DNA of 64,000 nt from Variovorax terrae (lineage in GTDB: Bacteria; Pseudomonadota; Gammaproteobacteria; Burkholderiales; Burkholderiaceae_C): the NCBI RefSeq assembly GCF_022809125.1, contig NZ_JALGBI010000001.1, positions 1,364,001-1,428,000 of the forward strand, in the 5' to 3' direction. The notes under the pieces were generated by a model, which saw nothing but the letters and a program-made list of their open reading frames with translations, was not told the DNA's origin and made no database searches. Below are positions 28,260 through 40,183 of the stretch, one piece after another. Position 1 is the stretch's first letter, and each line of letters starts with the position of its first letter. Made by a program: the position numbers and the translations under genes.

Positions 28260-29801
28260 TCAGGCTGCGGCGACGGGGATGCTCTTGAACTCGCCGGTGG
28301 CGATCTTCTTCTGCCACTCGGCCGGGCCGGTGATGTGGGCGCTGGTGCCGCCCGCGTCCACCGCCACCGTCACGGGCATGTCGACCACGTCGAATTCATA
28401 GATGGCTTCCATGCCGAGGTCGGCGAAGCCCAGCACCTTGGCGGTCTTGATGGCCTTGCTCACGAGGTAGGCCGCGCCGCCCACCGCCATCAGGTAGGCG
28501 CTCTTGTGGTTGCGGATGGCCTCGATCGCCACGGGGCCGCGCTCGGCCTTGCCGATCATCGCGATCAGGCCGGTTTCCTTGAGCATCATGTCGGTGAACT
28601 TGTCCATGCGCGTGGCGGTGGTCGGGCCGGCCGGGCCGACGGCCTCGTCCTTCACCGGGTCCACCGGGCCGACGTAGTAGATCACGCGGTTGGTGAAGTC
28701 CACCGGCAGCTTCTCGCCTTTGGCCAGCATGTCCTGGATGCGCTTGTGCGCGGCGTCGCGGCCGGTCAGCATCTTGCCGTTGAGCAGCAGCGTGTCGCCG
28801 GGCTTCCAGCTCGCCACTTCTTCCTTGGTGAGGGTGTCGAGGTTGACGCGCCGGCTCTTGTTGTAGTCAGGTGCCCAGTTGACGTTGGGCCACAGGTCGA
28901 GCGAGGGCGCGTCGAGGTAGACCGGGCCGCTGCCGTCCATCACGAAATGCGCGTGGCGCGTGGCGGCGCAGTTGGGGATCATGGCCACGGGCTTGCTGGC
29001 CGCGTGCGTGGGGTACATCTTGATCTTGATGTCGAGCACCGTGGTGAGGCCACCCAGGCCCTGCGCGCCGATGCCCAGGGCATTGACCTTCTCGTACAGC
29101 TCCAGGCGCAGCTCCTCGGTCTTGTTCGAGGGGCCGCGCTGCAGCAGCTCGTACATGTCGATGTCGTCCATCAGCGATTCCTTGGCCATCAGCATGGCCT
29201 TCTCGGCCGTGCCGCCGATGCCCAGGCCCAGCATGCCGGGCGGGCACCAGCCGGCGCCCATGGTGGGCACGGTCTTGAGCACCCAGTCGACCAGCGAATC
29301 GCTCGGGTTGAGCATCACGAACTTGGACTTGTTCTCGCTGCCGCCGCCCTTGGCCGCGACGGTGATGTCGAGTTTGTCGCCGGGCACGATCTCGGTGAAG
29401 ATCACCGCGGGCGTGTTGTCCTTGGTGTTCCTGCGGTCGAACTGCGGGTCGGCCACGACCGAGGCGCGCAGCGTGTTGTCGGGATGGTTGTAGCCGCGGC
29501 GCACGCCTTCGTTGATGGCGTCCTCCAGGCTGCCGCTGAAGCCTTCGAGGCGCACGTCCATGCCGATCTTGAGGAACACGTTGACGATGCCGGTGTCCTG
29601 GCAGATCGGGCGGTGGCCGGTGGCGCTCATGCGCGAGTTGGTCAGGATCTGCGCGATCGCATCCTTGGCCGCCGGGCTCTGCTCACGCTCGTAGGCGCGC
29701 GCCAGGTGGGCGATGTAGTCGGCCGGGTGGTAGTAGCTGATGTACTGCAGGGCGCCGGCGATGGACTCGATCAGGTCGTTTTGCTGGATGCGGGTGGTCA
29801 T
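28260..29801 (-). CDS. Fumarate hydratase class I (iron-sulfur)
   Basis: A 513-residue single-chain class I fumarase that hydrates fumarate to malate in the TCA cycle using a [4Fe-4S] cluster. Cluster ligands are expected among the Cys in [20 protein letters not shown] and IPNCAATRH. The C-terminal domain contains [21 protein letters not shown]. It is divergent from the class II fumarase gene, with 128 bases between the starts. The iron-sulfur enzyme is oxygen-sensitive, while the class II enzyme is not. Confidence 0.93.
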   Translation of the reverse strand: MTTRIQQNDLIESIAGALQYISYYHPADYIAHLARAYEREQSPAAKDAIAQILTNSRMSATGHRPICQDTGIVNVFLKIGMDVRLEGFSGSLEDAINEGVRRGYNHPDNTLRASVVADPQFDRRNTKDNTPAVIFTEIVPGDKLDITVAAKGGGSENKSKFVMLNPSDSLVDWVLKTVPTMGAGWCPPGMLGLGIGGTAEKAMLMAKESLMDDIDMYELLQRGPSNKTEELRLELYEKVNALGIGAQGLGGLTTVLDIKIKMYPTHAASKPVAMIPNCAATRHAHFVMDGSGPVYLDAPSLDLWPNVNWAPDYNKSRRVNLDTLTKEEVASWKPGDTLLLNGKMLTGRDAAHKRIQDMLAKGEKLPVDFTNRVIYYVGPVDPVKDEAVGPAGPTTATRMDKFTDMMLKETGLIAMIGKAERGPVAIEAIRNHKSAYLMAVGGAAYLVSKAIKTAKVLGFADLGMEAIYEFDVVDMPVTVAVDAGGTSAHITGPAEWQKKIATGEFKSIPVAAA

Positions 29802-29929
29802 GGTGGTTCGTGAGGTCTGCGGTGGGCAACACCCATCGGATGAGAATTGCTTTTATTTACGGCTATGCTTGGCGGCTTTGGACAGGACGGGGCCGTCCAG
29901 TCCGCTATTTTGACAGGTCAGGCCATCCC

Positions 29930-31327
29930 ATGAGCACACGCCCTTCCACCCGCACCGAACGCGACACTTTCGGGCCCATCGAGGTTCCGGCCGACAAGCT
30001 GTGGGGCGCGCAGACCCAGCGCTCGCTGCAGAACTTCGACATCTCCGGCGAGCAGCAGCCGCGCGAGATCATCAAGGCGCTGGCACAGGTGAAGCGGGCC
30101 TCGGCGATCGTCAACCACGCGCTGGGCCTGCAGGACGCGAAGAAGACCGAGGCCATCGTGGCGGCCGCCGACGAGGTCATCGCCGGCCGGCACCCGGGCG
30201 AGTTCCCGCTGGTGGTCTGGCAGACCGGCTCGGGCACGCAGACCAACATGAACGTCAACGAGGTGCTGGCCAACCGCGCCAGCGAGCTGCTCGGCGGCGA
30301 GCGCGGCGAGGGCCGCCTGGTGCACCCGAACGACGACGTGAACCGCAGCCAGTCGAGCAACGACGTGTTCCCCACGGCCATGCACGTGGCCGCCGTGGAA
30401 GCCATCACGCACAGGCTGCTGCCCGCCATCGCCAAGCTGCGCGGCACGCTGGAGCAGAAGTCGAAGGACTTCACCGACATCGTGAAGATCGGCCGCACCC
30501 ACCTGCAGGACGCCACGCCGCTCACGCTGGGCCAGGAATTCTCGGGCTATGTGGCGCAGCTCGCGCATGGCGAGGCGCATGTGCGCGCCGCGCTGCCGCA
30601 CCTGTGCGAACTGGCGCTGGGCGGCACGGCGGTGGGCACAGGGCTCAATGCGCCCAAGGGCTACGCCGAGCAGGTGGCGGCCGAGCTGGCGAAGCTCACC
30701 GGCCTGCCGTTCGTGACCGCGCCGAACAAGTTCGAAGCCATGGCCAGCGTCGACGCGCTGGTGCACGCCCACGGCGCGCTGAAGACGCTGGCCGCCAGCA
30801 TGAACAAGATCGCCAACGACGTGCGCTGGCTCGCCAGCGGCCCGCGCAGCGGCATCGGCGAACTGAGCATTCCCGAGAACGAGCCGGGTTCGTCCATCAT
30901 GCCGGGCAAGGTCAACCCGACGCAGAGCGAGGCTGTCACGATGCTGGCCGCGCAGGTGTTCGGCAACGACGTGGCCATCAACATCGGCGGCGCTTCGGGC
31001 AACTTCGAGCTCAATGTGTTCCGCCCGATGGTGGCGCACAACTTCCTGCAGAGCGTGCGCCTGCTGGCCGATGGCATGGTGAGCTTCAATGACCACTGCG
31101 CCGCGGGCATCGAGCCCAACCGCGAGCGCATCACGGAGCTGGTGCAGCGCTCGCTGATGCTGGTGACGGCGCTCAACACGCACATCGGCTACGACAAGGC
31201 CGCCCAGATCGCCAAGAAGGCGCACAAGGACGGCAGCAGCCTGCGCGAGGCGGCGCTGGCGCTGGGCCACGTCACAGCCGAGCAGTTCGACGCCTGGGTG
31301 GTGCCGGGCCACATGGTCGGGCGCTGA
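29930..31327 (+). CDS. fumC: Fumarate hydratase class II
   Basis: A 465-residue tetrameric, iron-independent fumarase. Signature motifs are [36 protein letters not shown] and the superfamily loop [13 protein letters not shown] near residue 320. The start at 29930 gives [17 protein letters not shown]. Together with the divergent class I gene it gives the cell an oxygen- and iron-stress-resistant backup. The shared spacer contains GGACGG...CCGTCC inverted repeats around 29886-29898. Confidence 0.96.
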   Translation: MSTRPSTRTERDTFGPIEVPADKLWGAQTQRSLQNFDISGEQQPREIIKALAQVKRASAIVNHALGLQDAKKTEAIVAAADEVIAGRHPGEFPLVVWQTGSGTQTNMNVNEVLANRASELLGGERGEGRLVHPNDDVNRSQSSNDVFPTAMHVAAVEAITHRLLPAIAKLRGTLEQKSKDFTDIVKIGRTHLQDATPLTLGQEFSGYVAQLAHGEAHVRAALPHLCELALGGTAVGTGLNAPKGYAEQVAAELAKLTGLPFVTAPNKFEAMASVDALVHAHGALKTLAASMNKIANDVRWLASGPRSGIGELSIPENEPGSSIMPGKVNPTQSEAVTMLAAQVFGNDVAINIGGASGNFELNVFRPMVAHNFLQSVRLLADGMVSFNDHCAAGIEPNRERITELVQRSLMLVTALNTHIGYDKAAQIAKKAHKDGSSLREAALALGHVTAEQFDAWVVPGHMVGR

Positions 31328-31344
31328 GAACGTGTTGACGTTCT
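31327..31344. terminator. Short inverted repeat between convergent fumC and proX
   Basis: AGAACGT, loop GTTG, ACGTTCT: a perfect 7-bp stem starting at the last base of the fumC stop. There is no T-run, so terminator function is uncertain. Confidence 0.35.
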
Positions 31345-31363
31345 GAGGCGCGCGGGGCCGGTG

Positions 31364-32374
31364 TCAGCGCGCCGCTGCGCGCGCGGTCTCGATCCAGCCG
31401 TCGAACAGCGCCTGGTGCCCCCGCACCCAGGCATCGACATGGTGCGCCACGTCCTGCGGCCGGTTCTCGCCGTCGCGCATGCGCAGGTTCTGCGCGTTGA
31501 TGTCGGTCACCGGCAACTGCATGATCTCGAACAACTTCGCGGCCGCCGGGTTGGCCTCGGCAAAGGTGCGGTTGGCCACGATGCGCTGCGTGTTGGGCAC
31601 GAAGCCGTAGTTGCGGCCGTTGGCCAGCCGCGTCTCTGTGCCCTGCTGTCCGCCCGGCAGCGCCGAGAACGGCACCTGCAGCCACACCACCTCGCGGCCC
31701 GGCCGCAGCACGCCGCTGACCCAGTAGGGCGTCCAGGTGTAGTAGAGGATGGGCTTGCCCTGCTGGTAGCGCGCAAGGGTGTCGGCCATGAGGGCCGGGT
31801 AGCTGCCTTGCACATGGGTGACGGTGGCGCGCAGCTGGTAGGCGTCGAGCTGGTGCTCGATCACGGCCTCGCAGCCCCAGCCGGGGTTGCAGCCGGTGAG
31901 GTCGGCCCGGCCGTCGCCGTTGCTGTCGAATAGCGCGGCGATCTTCGGGTCGCGCAGCTGCGCCAGGCTGGTGATGTGGTGCGCGTCGGCGGTCTTCTTG
32001 TCGATCAGGTAGCCCTGCACGGCGCCGGTGGAGTAGGTGCCCTGGCGCCACAGCCGGGCGTCGCCACCGGCGTTCTTGTAGAAGTCGGCGTGCAGCGGGT
32101 CCCAGTGGTCGGCGATGAAGGTGGCGTCGCCGTTGGCCACGGCCAGGTGGGCCGTCGGGTATTCCACCTCCTTGACGGGCTGCACCTCGTAGCCGAGTTT
32201 TTCCAGGGCCTTGGCGACGAGCAGGGTCTGGAAACTCTCCTCGGCGATCGGGCTTTGCAGCGGCTGGACCCGGATGCCGGCGCCGGGCAGGGCTTGGGCG
32301 CCAACGGGCAAGGCCAGGCACAGGCTGGCGGCCAGGGCCGCGGCGGCGCTGCGGGCGAGGGTGGGAAGGCTCAT
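31364..32374 (-). CDS. proX: Glycine betaine/proline ABC transporter substrate-binding protein
   Basis: A 336-residue periplasmic receptor for the osmoprotectants glycine betaine and proline betaine. It closely follows the E. coli ProX pattern: [22 protein letters not shown] (calcium-loop-like, with the disulfide pair), [16 protein letters not shown] (ligand-binding Trp residues) and [14 protein letters not shown] signal peptide ends near AQA. The start at 32374 is chosen for AGGAG seven bases upstream; an alternative ATG at 32395 overlaps the proW stop (ATGA) and would add seven residues. Last gene of proVWX. Confidence 0.93.
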   Translation of the reverse strand: MSLPTLARSAAAALAASLCLALPVGAQALPGAGIRVQPLQSPIAEESFQTLLVAKALEKLGYEVQPVKEVEYPTAHLAVANGDATFIADHWDPLHADFYKNAGGDARLWRQGTYSTGAVQGYLIDKKTADAHHITSLAQLRDPKIAALFDSNGDGRADLTGCNPGWGCEAVIEHQLDAYQLRATVTHVQGSYPALMADTLARYQQGKPILYYTWTPYWVSGVLRPGREVVWLQVPFSALPGGQQGTETRLANGRNYGFVPNTQRIVANRTFAEANPAAAKLFEIMQLPVTDINAQNLRMRDGENRPQDVAHHVDAWVRGHQALFDGWIETARAAAR

Positions 32375-32391
32375 GCGGGAACTCCTTTTCT

Positions 32392-33594
32392 TCATGGCTG
32401 GCCGCTGGCGAGTGCGGGCGCGGCGGGCATGACGGGCATCGCGGCCGGCGCCAGGCGCTGCCGCAGCAGCGGACGCAGCACCAGGCCCACCGGACCGCTC
32501 TGGTACCAGCGCCGTGCGCCACGCCTGGGCTGGCCCATGGACTGCGTGAGGCGGTCCAGCGTGATGGCCAGCAGCACGATGCCCAGGCCGCCCACGGTGG
32601 CCAGGCCCATGTCGAGGCGGCCGATGCCGCGCAGCACCATCTGGCCCAGGCCGCCGACGGCGATCATGGAGGCGATCACCACCATCGATAGCGACAGCAT
32701 CAGCGCCTGGTTGATGCCGGCCATGATCGACGGCATGGCCAGCGGCAACTGCACTTTCATGAGCAGTTGCCAGGGCGAGGCGCCGTAGGCGCGCGCGGCC
32801 TCCACCAGGTCGGGGCGCACCTGGCGGATGCCCAGGCTGGTCAGGCGCACCAGCGGCGGCAGCGCGAAGATGATGGTGACGATCACCCCCGGCACGTTGC
32901 CGATGCCGAACAGCATGACCACTGGCACCAGGTAGACGAAGGCCGGCGTGGTCTGCATCGCATCGAGCAGCGGGCGCGTGAGGCGCTGGGCGCGTTCGCT
33001 GTGTGCCAGCACGATGCCCAGCGGCAGGCCGATGGCCAGGCAGAACACCAGCGAAGTCAGCACCAGCGACAGCGTGACCATGGCTTCGGGCCAGATGCCG
33101 AGCATGGCCACCAGCAGCAGCGACACCACGGTGCCGATGGCCAGCACCCGGCCCGCCAGCTGCCAGGCCAGCAGCCCGAGCAGGGCGATCATGGCCAGCG
33201 AGGGCACGCTCTGCAGCAGGCCCTCCACCGAGTTCAGCGTACCGTCGATGGGAGCGCGCACGGTCTGGAAGAACGGGCGGAAATGCAGCACCACCCAGTC
33301 CAGCCCCTGGTTGATCCAGGACTCGACCGGCAGCGAGCCGTCCCACAGCCGGCTCAGGTGAAAGCCCGTGGCCGCATCGGCGCCAGGGCTGCCGGGCAGC
33401 AGGGCCGGCGCGTCCAGCCAGTCGGTGCTGCCGGCCGCGCTGAGGTTCTGCCAGGGGTCGTCGTTCAGCGGCGCCACCGCGGCGGCGGGCGCATCCCAGG
33501 GCGCGGGGGCATCGGTGCCGGCCGTCAGCGGCGGCAACCCCGGCGGGGCCGTGAGGAGGTGGGAAGAGGTGTCAATGGACAGGTTGTCGTTCAT
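32392..33594 (-). CDS. proW: Glycine betaine/proline ABC transporter permease
   Basis: A 400-residue inner-membrane permease. A long Ala/Pro-rich N-terminal region (about 100 residues, no membrane segment) precedes several helices, longer than usual for ProW. The conserved coupling region [26 protein letters not shown] is present, and [17 protein letters not shown] follows. The C-terminal Pro/Ala tail is also extended. It lies between proV and proX on the minus strand. Confidence 0.92.
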   Translation of the reverse strand: MNDNLSIDTSSHLLTAPPGLPPLTAGTDAPAPWDAPAAAVAPLNDDPWQNLSAAGSTDWLDAPALLPGSPGADAATGFHLSRLWDGSLPVESWINQGLDWVVLHFRPFFQTVRAPIDGTLNSVEGLLQSVPSLAMIALLGLLAWQLAGRVLAIGTVVSLLLVAMLGIWPEAMVTLSLVLTSLVFCLAIGLPLGIVLAHSERAQRLTRPLLDAMQTTPAFVYLVPVVMLFGIGNVPGVIVTIIFALPPLVRLTSLGIRQVRPDLVEAARAYGASPWQLLMKVQLPLAMPSIMAGINQALMLSLSMVVIASMIAVGGLGQMVLRGIGRLDMGLATVGGLGIVLLAITLDRLTQSMGQPRRGARRWYQSGPVGLVLRPLLRQRLAPAAMPVMPAAPALASGQP

Positions 33595-33697
33595 GGTGAA
33601 AACCTTCGCGAGGGAAAAGGGGCGGCGCGGCCGGGGGCCGGGCTGCGGCGGATGGGGCGGATGGGGCGGGCGCGGGCGGATGGGGCGGGCGCGGGCG

Positions 33698-34900
33698 TCA
33701 GGGCTGCGTGCCGCGATCGAGGAACTTGAGCAGCGTGTTCTTGCTGATCGCGCCGCAGAAGCGGCCGCTCCCGTCGACCACGGGCAGCGCATAGGGCGCC
33801 TGCGCCACCTGCCCGAACAGGCCGTTCACCGGCTCGCTCGCGGGCAGCGGCGCCACGCCGCCCAGGTAGGCGTGCGACAGGCCGAGCGGGCCCACGTGGC
33901 CGTCCAGCGCCTCGCGCAGCGAGTCGGCCGACACCATGCCGAGAAATACTTGGCCGGGGCTGACCACATAGGCGTAGTCGCGGTCCTGGTCTTCCAGCAT
34001 CTTGAGTGCGGCGCGCGCCCCCCGGCCCGGCTGTTCGGACACCACGACCTGGCTCTTGCGCGCGATGTCGCCGGCCTTGAACACGGCCGCGGCATCCACG
34101 CCGCGCACGAAGCTGCGCACGTAGTCGTTGGCCGGGTGGCGCAGGATGTCTTCCGGCGTGCCGACCTGGATCACCTGGCCGTCCTTCATGATGGCGATGC
34201 GGTCGCCGATGCGCATGGCCTCGTCGAGGTCGTGCGAGATGAAGACGATGGTGCGCCGGCGCACCTGCTGCAGGCGCAGCAGCTCGCTCTGCATATCGGT
34301 GCGGATGATGGGGTCGAGGGCCGAGAAGGCCTCGTCCATCAGCAGGATGGACGGATCGGAGGCCAGCGCCCGGGCCAGGCCCACGCGCTGCTGCATGCCG
34401 CCGGAAAGCTCGTCGGGGTAGCTGTCGCCCCAGCCGGCCAGCCCGACCTGGGCCAGCGCCTGGTCGGCCTGCTCCAGCCGCTCGGCCCGGCCCACGCCCG
34501 CGAGTTCCAGCCCGAAGGCGGTGTTCTCGCGCACCGTCATGTGCGGCATGAGGGCGAACGACTGGAACACCATGCTGATGTCCTTGCGGCGCAGCGCGCG
34601 CAGCCGGGCGCCCGAGTGTTCGTTGATGTCGCTGCCGTCGATGATGATGCGGCCCGAGGTTGGCTCGATCAGCCGGTTGAGCAGCCGCACCAGCGTGGAT
34701 TTGCCGGAGCCCGACAGGCCCATGATGACGAAGATCTCGCCCGCGGCGATGTGCAGGCTGGCGTCGAAGACACCGATGGAGTTGCCGGTCCGGGCCAGGA
34801 TGTCCTGTTTGGACAGGCCTTGCCGGACCAGTTCAAGAGCGGCTTCGGGCTCGTCGCCGAAGACCTTGAACACATGATCGATCACGATTTCTTTTGCCAC
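33698..34900 (-). CDS. proV: Glycine betaine/proline ABC transporter ATP-binding protein (GTG start)
   Basis: A 400-residue ATPase. Walker A is GLSGSGKST, the signature LSGGMQQR and Walker [14 protein letters not shown]. Two C-terminal CBS domains (about 280-395) sense ionic strength in this family and gate transport. The start is read as GTG at 34900, with AAGGAG nine bases upstream giving [18 protein letters not shown], the expected N-terminus; upstream ATGs lie in non-conserved sequence. First gene of the proVWX operon, divergent from nhaA, so osmotic and sodium defence genes share the 449-base spacer. Confidence 0.93.
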   Translation of the reverse strand: MAKEIVIDHVFKVFGDEPEAALELVRQGLSKQDILARTGNSIGVFDASLHIAAGEIFVIMGLSGSGKSTLVRLLNRLIEPTSGRIIIDGSDINEHSGARLRALRRKDISMVFQSFALMPHMTVRENTAFGLELAGVGRAERLEQADQALAQVGLAGWGDSYPDELSGGMQQRVGLARALASDPSILLMDEAFSALDPIIRTDMQSELLRLQQVRRRTIVFISHDLDEAMRIGDRIAIMKDGQVIQVGTPEDILRHPANDYVRSFVRGVDAAAVFKAGDIARKSQVVVSEQPGRGARAALKMLEDQDRDYAYVVSPGQVFLGMVSADSLREALDGHVGPLGLSHAYLGGVAPLPASEPVNGLFGQVAQAPYALPVVDGSGRFCGAISKNTLLKFLDRGTQP

Positions 34901-35189
34901 GCGCCTGGGCTCCTTGTGTGAAGGGTTGACACAGCGCCGCCAGGATGGGCGGCAGGGTGGGCGGGCCCAGAGCCCGATGCGGCGGCTCACCCGGGCCCGT
35001 GGGGGCCTGGATGGCGCAATGGCGTGGTCACCGGCAGAGACGGTGGAGGCCGGGCAGGCGCTGAAAACGGCTTGGCGAAGACAGTGCCTGTCGTGCGCTT
35101 CAAAAGGGGCCTGTCGGACGGCTTCTGAATGACGCGGCATCGGGGCCGGAGGGCCGGCCGGGGTGACGGGCGCAGGGCCCGACTTGACG

Positions 35190-35213
35190 ATTTGCCAGCA
35201 GATGCCGGCAAAT
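35190..35213. promoter_or_regulatory. Inverted repeat upstream of nhaA
   Basis: ATTTGCCAGC, AGAT, GCCGGCAAAT: a 10-bp inverted repeat with one mismatch. It lies about 35 bases before the predicted -10 element. Confidence 0.45.
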
Positions 35214-35214
35214 G

Positions 35215-35229
35215 ACCTAGTTCATAGGT
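35215..35229. promoter_or_regulatory. Putative operator ACCTA-N5-TAGGT at nhaA promoter
   Basis: ACCTA GTTCA TAGGT overlaps the position of the -35 element for the TATAAT at 35248-35253. A repressor bound here would block RNA polymerase. Confidence 0.45.
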
Positions 35230-35349
35230 TGTAAAACAAGCAGTAATTATAATTTAACGTCATGATCGAGTCAAGGCCGGCGCCGGATCATGGCGGCACG
35301 GCCGTTCGCCGCACCGGCTCAACACGCTTTCGCCCTCCCGGGAGTTTCC

Positions 35350-36531
35350 ATGCTCGACACCCTCCAGCGCGCCCTGCGGCGCTTCATGCATGCCCCTTCT
35401 TCGGGCGGCGTGGTGCTGGCGCTGGCTGCGCTGGCCGCCCTGGTGGTCAGCAATTCGGGCTGGAGCGGGTTCTACGAGCAGTTTCTGAACCTGCACGGAG
35501 AGGTCCGCATCGGCGGCGATGCGCTGGTGCTGTCCAAGCCGCTGCTGCTGTGGGTGAACGACCTGTGGATGGCGGTGTTCTTCTTCCTGGTGGGGCTGGA
35601 GATCAAGCGCGAGCTGCTCGACGGTGAACTCGCGTCGCGCAGCCAGGCGCTGCTGCCTGCCGGCGCCGCGCTCGGCGGCATGGTGGTGCCGGCGCTGATC
35701 TACGCGGCCATCAACCGGGGCGACGGCGTGGCTCTGCGCGGCTGGGCCATTCCGGCGGCCACCGACATCGCCTTCGCGCTGGGCATTCTGATGCTGCTGG
35801 GCCGCCGCGTGCCGGCCTCGCTCAAGGTGTTTCTCACGGCCGTCGCCATCATCGACGACCTCGGCGCGATTCTCGTGATCGCGTTCTTCTACACGGCGAA
35901 CCTGTCGCCCGGCATGCTGCTGATGGCCGCCGCCGGCGGCGCCGTCCTGCTGGCGCTGAACCGGGCGCGGGTGATGAGCATCGGCCCCTACGTGGTGGTG
36001 GGGCTGGTGATCTGGGTCTGCGTGCTCAAGTCGGGCATCCACGCCACGCTCGCCGGGGTGATCACCGCGCTGGCCATCCCCCTGGACGATGGCCGGGGCC
36101 GCTCGCCGCTGAGGACGGCCGAGCACGCGCTGCACCCCTGGGTGGCCTTTGCCGTGCTGCCCATGTTCGCGTTCGCCAATGCCGGCGTTTCGCTGCAGGG
36201 CGTCACGCCGGGCACCTTGCTGCAGACCGTGCCCCTGGGCATCGTGGCGGGCCTGCTGGTGGGCAAGGCGGTCGGCGTGTTCGGCGCCTCGTGGCTGCTG
36301 ATCCGCCATGCCGGCGCGCGGCTGCCCAGCGAGGCGAGCTGGGGCCAGTTCTTCGGGGTCTGCGTGCTGTGCGGCGTGGGCTTCACCATGAGCCTGTTCA
36401 TCGGCGCGCTGGCGTTCGAGGGGCAGGACGCGGCCTACGAGACCCAGCTCAAGCTGGGCGTCCTGGCGGGCTCCCTGCTGTCGGGCCTGCTGGGCTCGGC
36501 CCTGCTGCTGCGCCGCCCGCGCGGCGCCTGA
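35350..36531 (+). CDS. nhaA: Na+/H+ antiporter NhaA
   Basis: A 393-residue inner-membrane antiporter exchanging sodium for protons. The transport-site sequence VAIIDDLGAILVIAFFYT holds the essential Asp pair, preceded by IPAATDIAFALGILMLLG. Late helices include FFGVCVLCGVGFTMSLFIGALAF. The start at 35350 follows GGGAG; upstream in-frame ATGs would add a Pro/Ala-rich extension. It is divergent from proVWX. Confidence 0.95.
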   Translation: MLDTLQRALRRFMHAPSSGGVVLALAALAALVVSNSGWSGFYEQFLNLHGEVRIGGDALVLSKPLLLWVNDLWMAVFFFLVGLEIKRELLDGELASRSQALLPAGAALGGMVVPALIYAAINRGDGVALRGWAIPAATDIAFALGILMLLGRRVPASLKVFLTAVAIIDDLGAILVIAFFYTANLSPGMLLMAAAGGAVLLALNRARVMSIGPYVVVGLVIWVCVLKSGIHATLAGVITALAIPLDDGRGRSPLRTAEHALHPWVAFAVLPMFAFANAGVSLQGVTPGTLLQTVPLGIVAGLLVGKAVGVFGASWLLIRHAGARLPSEASWGQFFGVCVLCGVGFTMSLFIGALAFEGQDAAYETQLKLGVLAGSLLSGLLGSALLLRRPRGA

Positions 36532-36540
36532 GCCCGGGGC

Positions 36541-37143
36541 TCAGTGCGCCTCGTACTGGCTGGCCATCAGCTTGTCGGTGTAGGCGATCGCCATGGCCGA
36601 CAGCAGGAAGGCGATGTGGATCGACGTCTGGGCAATCAGCACGCGGTCGGTGTAGTTGTCGGCGTTGATGAAGGTCTTGAGGAGGTGGATCGAGCTGATG
36701 CCGATGATGGACATCGCCAGCTTGACCTTCAGCACCGAGGCATTCACATGGCTGAGCCACTCGGGCTGGTCGCGGTGGCCTTCCAGGTTCATGCGGCTCA
36801 CGAACGTCTCGTAGCCGCCGATGATCACCATGATCAGCAGGTTGGAAATCATCACCACGTCGATCAGGGCCAGGACCACCAGCATGATGACGGTCTCGTT
36901 GAGCGTCGTGATCGGCGCCGTGGTCTTGTAGCCGATGCTGGTGACCAGCGCCTCGAGCGCGGTTTCGCTGCCAAAGGCCGCCATGACCAGGTGCTCCAGT
37001 TCGACGATGAAATGCACCACGTATACCGCCTGGGCCACGATCAGGCCCAAATAGAGAGGCAGCTGGAGCCAGCGGCTGGCGAAGATCAGATTGGGCAGGG
37101 GGCGCAGGGGAGAGGTCTTGTTGTTCGGGCGGAGATCGGACAT
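36541..37143 (-). CDS. YqhA/UPF0114-family inner-membrane protein
   Basis: A 200-residue membrane protein with three or four hydrophobic segments. The conserved stretch [36 protein letters not shown] followed by [24 protein letters not shown] is characteristic of the family. Function is not established. It converges with nhaA (9 bases apart) and diverges from acs. Confidence 0.85.
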   Translation of the reverse strand: MSDLRPNNKTSPLRPLPNLIFASRWLQLPLYLGLIVAQAVYVVHFIVELEHLVMAAFGSETALEALVTSIGYKTTAPITTLNETVIMLVVLALIDVVMISNLLIMVIIGGYETFVSRMNLEGHRDQPEWLSHVNASVLKVKLAMSIIGISSIHLLKTFINADNYTDRVLIAQTSIHIAFLLSAMAIAYTDKLMASQYEAH

Positions 37144-37325
37144 GGCAGGGCGCCGGTCGGCGAGGGGAGTGGGTTGTCGGGCAGCCGAAATTGTAGGGGT
37201 GCTTTGTGACTGCCTGCGCCATCCCGCGGCGTGGGGTAAATTTGTAAGCTTGGCGCCAGTCAGTGGCTTGTAAGTGCAGGCCCCGACATTACCGCGCAGT
37301 TCACATTAACCTGAGGAGACAACTC

Positions 37326-39311
<1,986 letters not shown>

Positions 39312-39399
39312 CCGCCAACCGCATCGCCAGCCGGAGGTTGCTATCAAAAGAAGAGCGGAAGATGACCGCCCGACAAGGACCTCCGGCCGATAATGCATG

Positions 39400-39433
39400 A
39401 AAAAAGCCCGCTGGATGCAGCGGGCTTTTTTTC
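39400..39433. terminator. Bidirectional terminator between acs and cytochrome c gene
   Basis: AAAAAGCCCGCT (39401-39412), loop GGATGC, AGCGGGCTTTTTTT. It has A-tract and T-tract flanks, so it serves both convergent genes. Confidence 0.9.
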
Positions 39434-39449
39434 TGGAGGCGGGGCAGGC

Positions 39450-39755
39450 TTATTTGAGCGTCAGGATCCAGCCGGCCAGCTTCTTGGCCTCGGCGTCATT
39501 GACCTGCGTGTTGGCCGGCATCGGCACGGCGCCCCACACGCCCGAGCCGCCCTTGATGATCTTGGCGGAGAGCTTGTCCACGGCGTCTTTCTGGCCGGCG
39601 TACTTGGCGGCGACGTCCTTGAAGGCGGGGCCGACCAGCTTCTTGTCCACCGAATGGCAGGCCATGCAGTTCTTGGCCGTGGCCAGGGCCTGATCGGCCA
39701 GCGCGGGGACGGCTGCCGTTGCAGCGAGAACCAGCGTAAACAGGGCACGTTTCAT
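39450..39755 (-). CDS. Small periplasmic c-type cytochrome
   Basis: A 101-residue class I cytochrome c. A signal peptide (about 1-20, ending ALA) is followed by the haem motif CMACH (Cys30, Cys33, His34). The axial Met is probably in VWGAVPMPANTQV. Length and pattern fit cytochrome c-551/c8-type electron carriers feeding terminal oxidases such as the cbb3 complex at the window end. Confidence 0.92.
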   Translation of the reverse strand: MKRALFTLVLAATAAVPALADQALATAKNCMACHSVDKKLVGPAFKDVAAKYAGQKDAVDKLSAKIIKGGSGVWGAVPMPANTQVNDAEAKKLAGWILTLK

Positions 39756-39870
39756 CGTTTTCCTCGTGGGTTGAGTTACAGTTCTTCAACGTGATTGTAG
39801 TGATTGCCGTTGACCGGGCTGTAATGCCCCTGTAAAGCATGTCAGCGGCCAGAATCCCCCGGAGGCTGTG

Positions 39871-40113
39871 ATGTATTTGTTGGGCATCGGAATCGTCTTA
39901 CTGCTGCTGAAGTACCTGGAGGTCGGGGTCGTCGCAGGCTGGGACTGGTGGATCGTGCTGGCGCCGTTCGGGCTGGCGGTGGCCTGGTGGGCCTGGGCCG
40001 ACTGGTCGGGCTACACCAAGAAGAAGGCCATGGAAAAAATGGACAAGCGCAAGCAGGAGCGCATCAGCAAGAACCGCGAAGCCATGGGGCAGGGCGTCAA
40101 GCGGCGCAAATGA
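39871..40113 (+). CDS. Small Trp-rich membrane protein (TIGR04438-like)
   Basis: An 80-residue protein with two hydrophobic segments: MYLLGIGIVLLLLKYLEVG, then a Trp cluster VAGWDWWIVLAPFGLAVAWWAWADWSGY. A highly basic tail (KKKAMEKMDKRKQERISKNR) ends the protein. This matches a small Trp-rich family I associate with Burkholderiales, function unknown. ATG 39871 is preferred over GTG 39868 because GGAGG ends at 39865. Confidence 0.8.
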   Translation: MYLLGIGIVLLLLKYLEVGVVAGWDWWIVLAPFGLAVAWWAWADWSGYTKKKAMEKMDKRKQERISKNREAMGQGVKRRK

Positions 40114-40183
40114 CCCTGGCCTTCGCCGCCGCCCGCAGGCGGCGAAGGCAGGCCCGGCGCGCCGCCGAGCCTCAGGCTTCGTC

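Larger units (their letters stand above)
34901..35349. promoter_or_regulatory. Regulatory spacer between proV and nhaA
   Basis: 449 bases with no convincing gene. The proV side is GC-rich with its ribosome binding site (AAGGAG). The nhaA side turns AT-rich at 35190-35260 and holds two inverted repeats (35190-35213 and 35215-35229) plus a TATAAT at 35248-35253 that fits an nhaA promoter. The middle (34930-35180) shows no recognisable element. Confidence 0.6.

Noticed and set aside
29847..29869. TTGCTT and TATGCT as a promoter for fumC
   Set aside because: The spacer is only 11 bases, too short for a sigma-70 promoter.
39331..39386. CCGGAGGT...ACCTCCGG inverted repeat containing GCTATCAAAAG after acs
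   Set aside because: It shares only the short GCTATCAAA core with the dispersed mini-repeat and lacks the TCCAGG and CGG blocks, so it is not counted as a copy.
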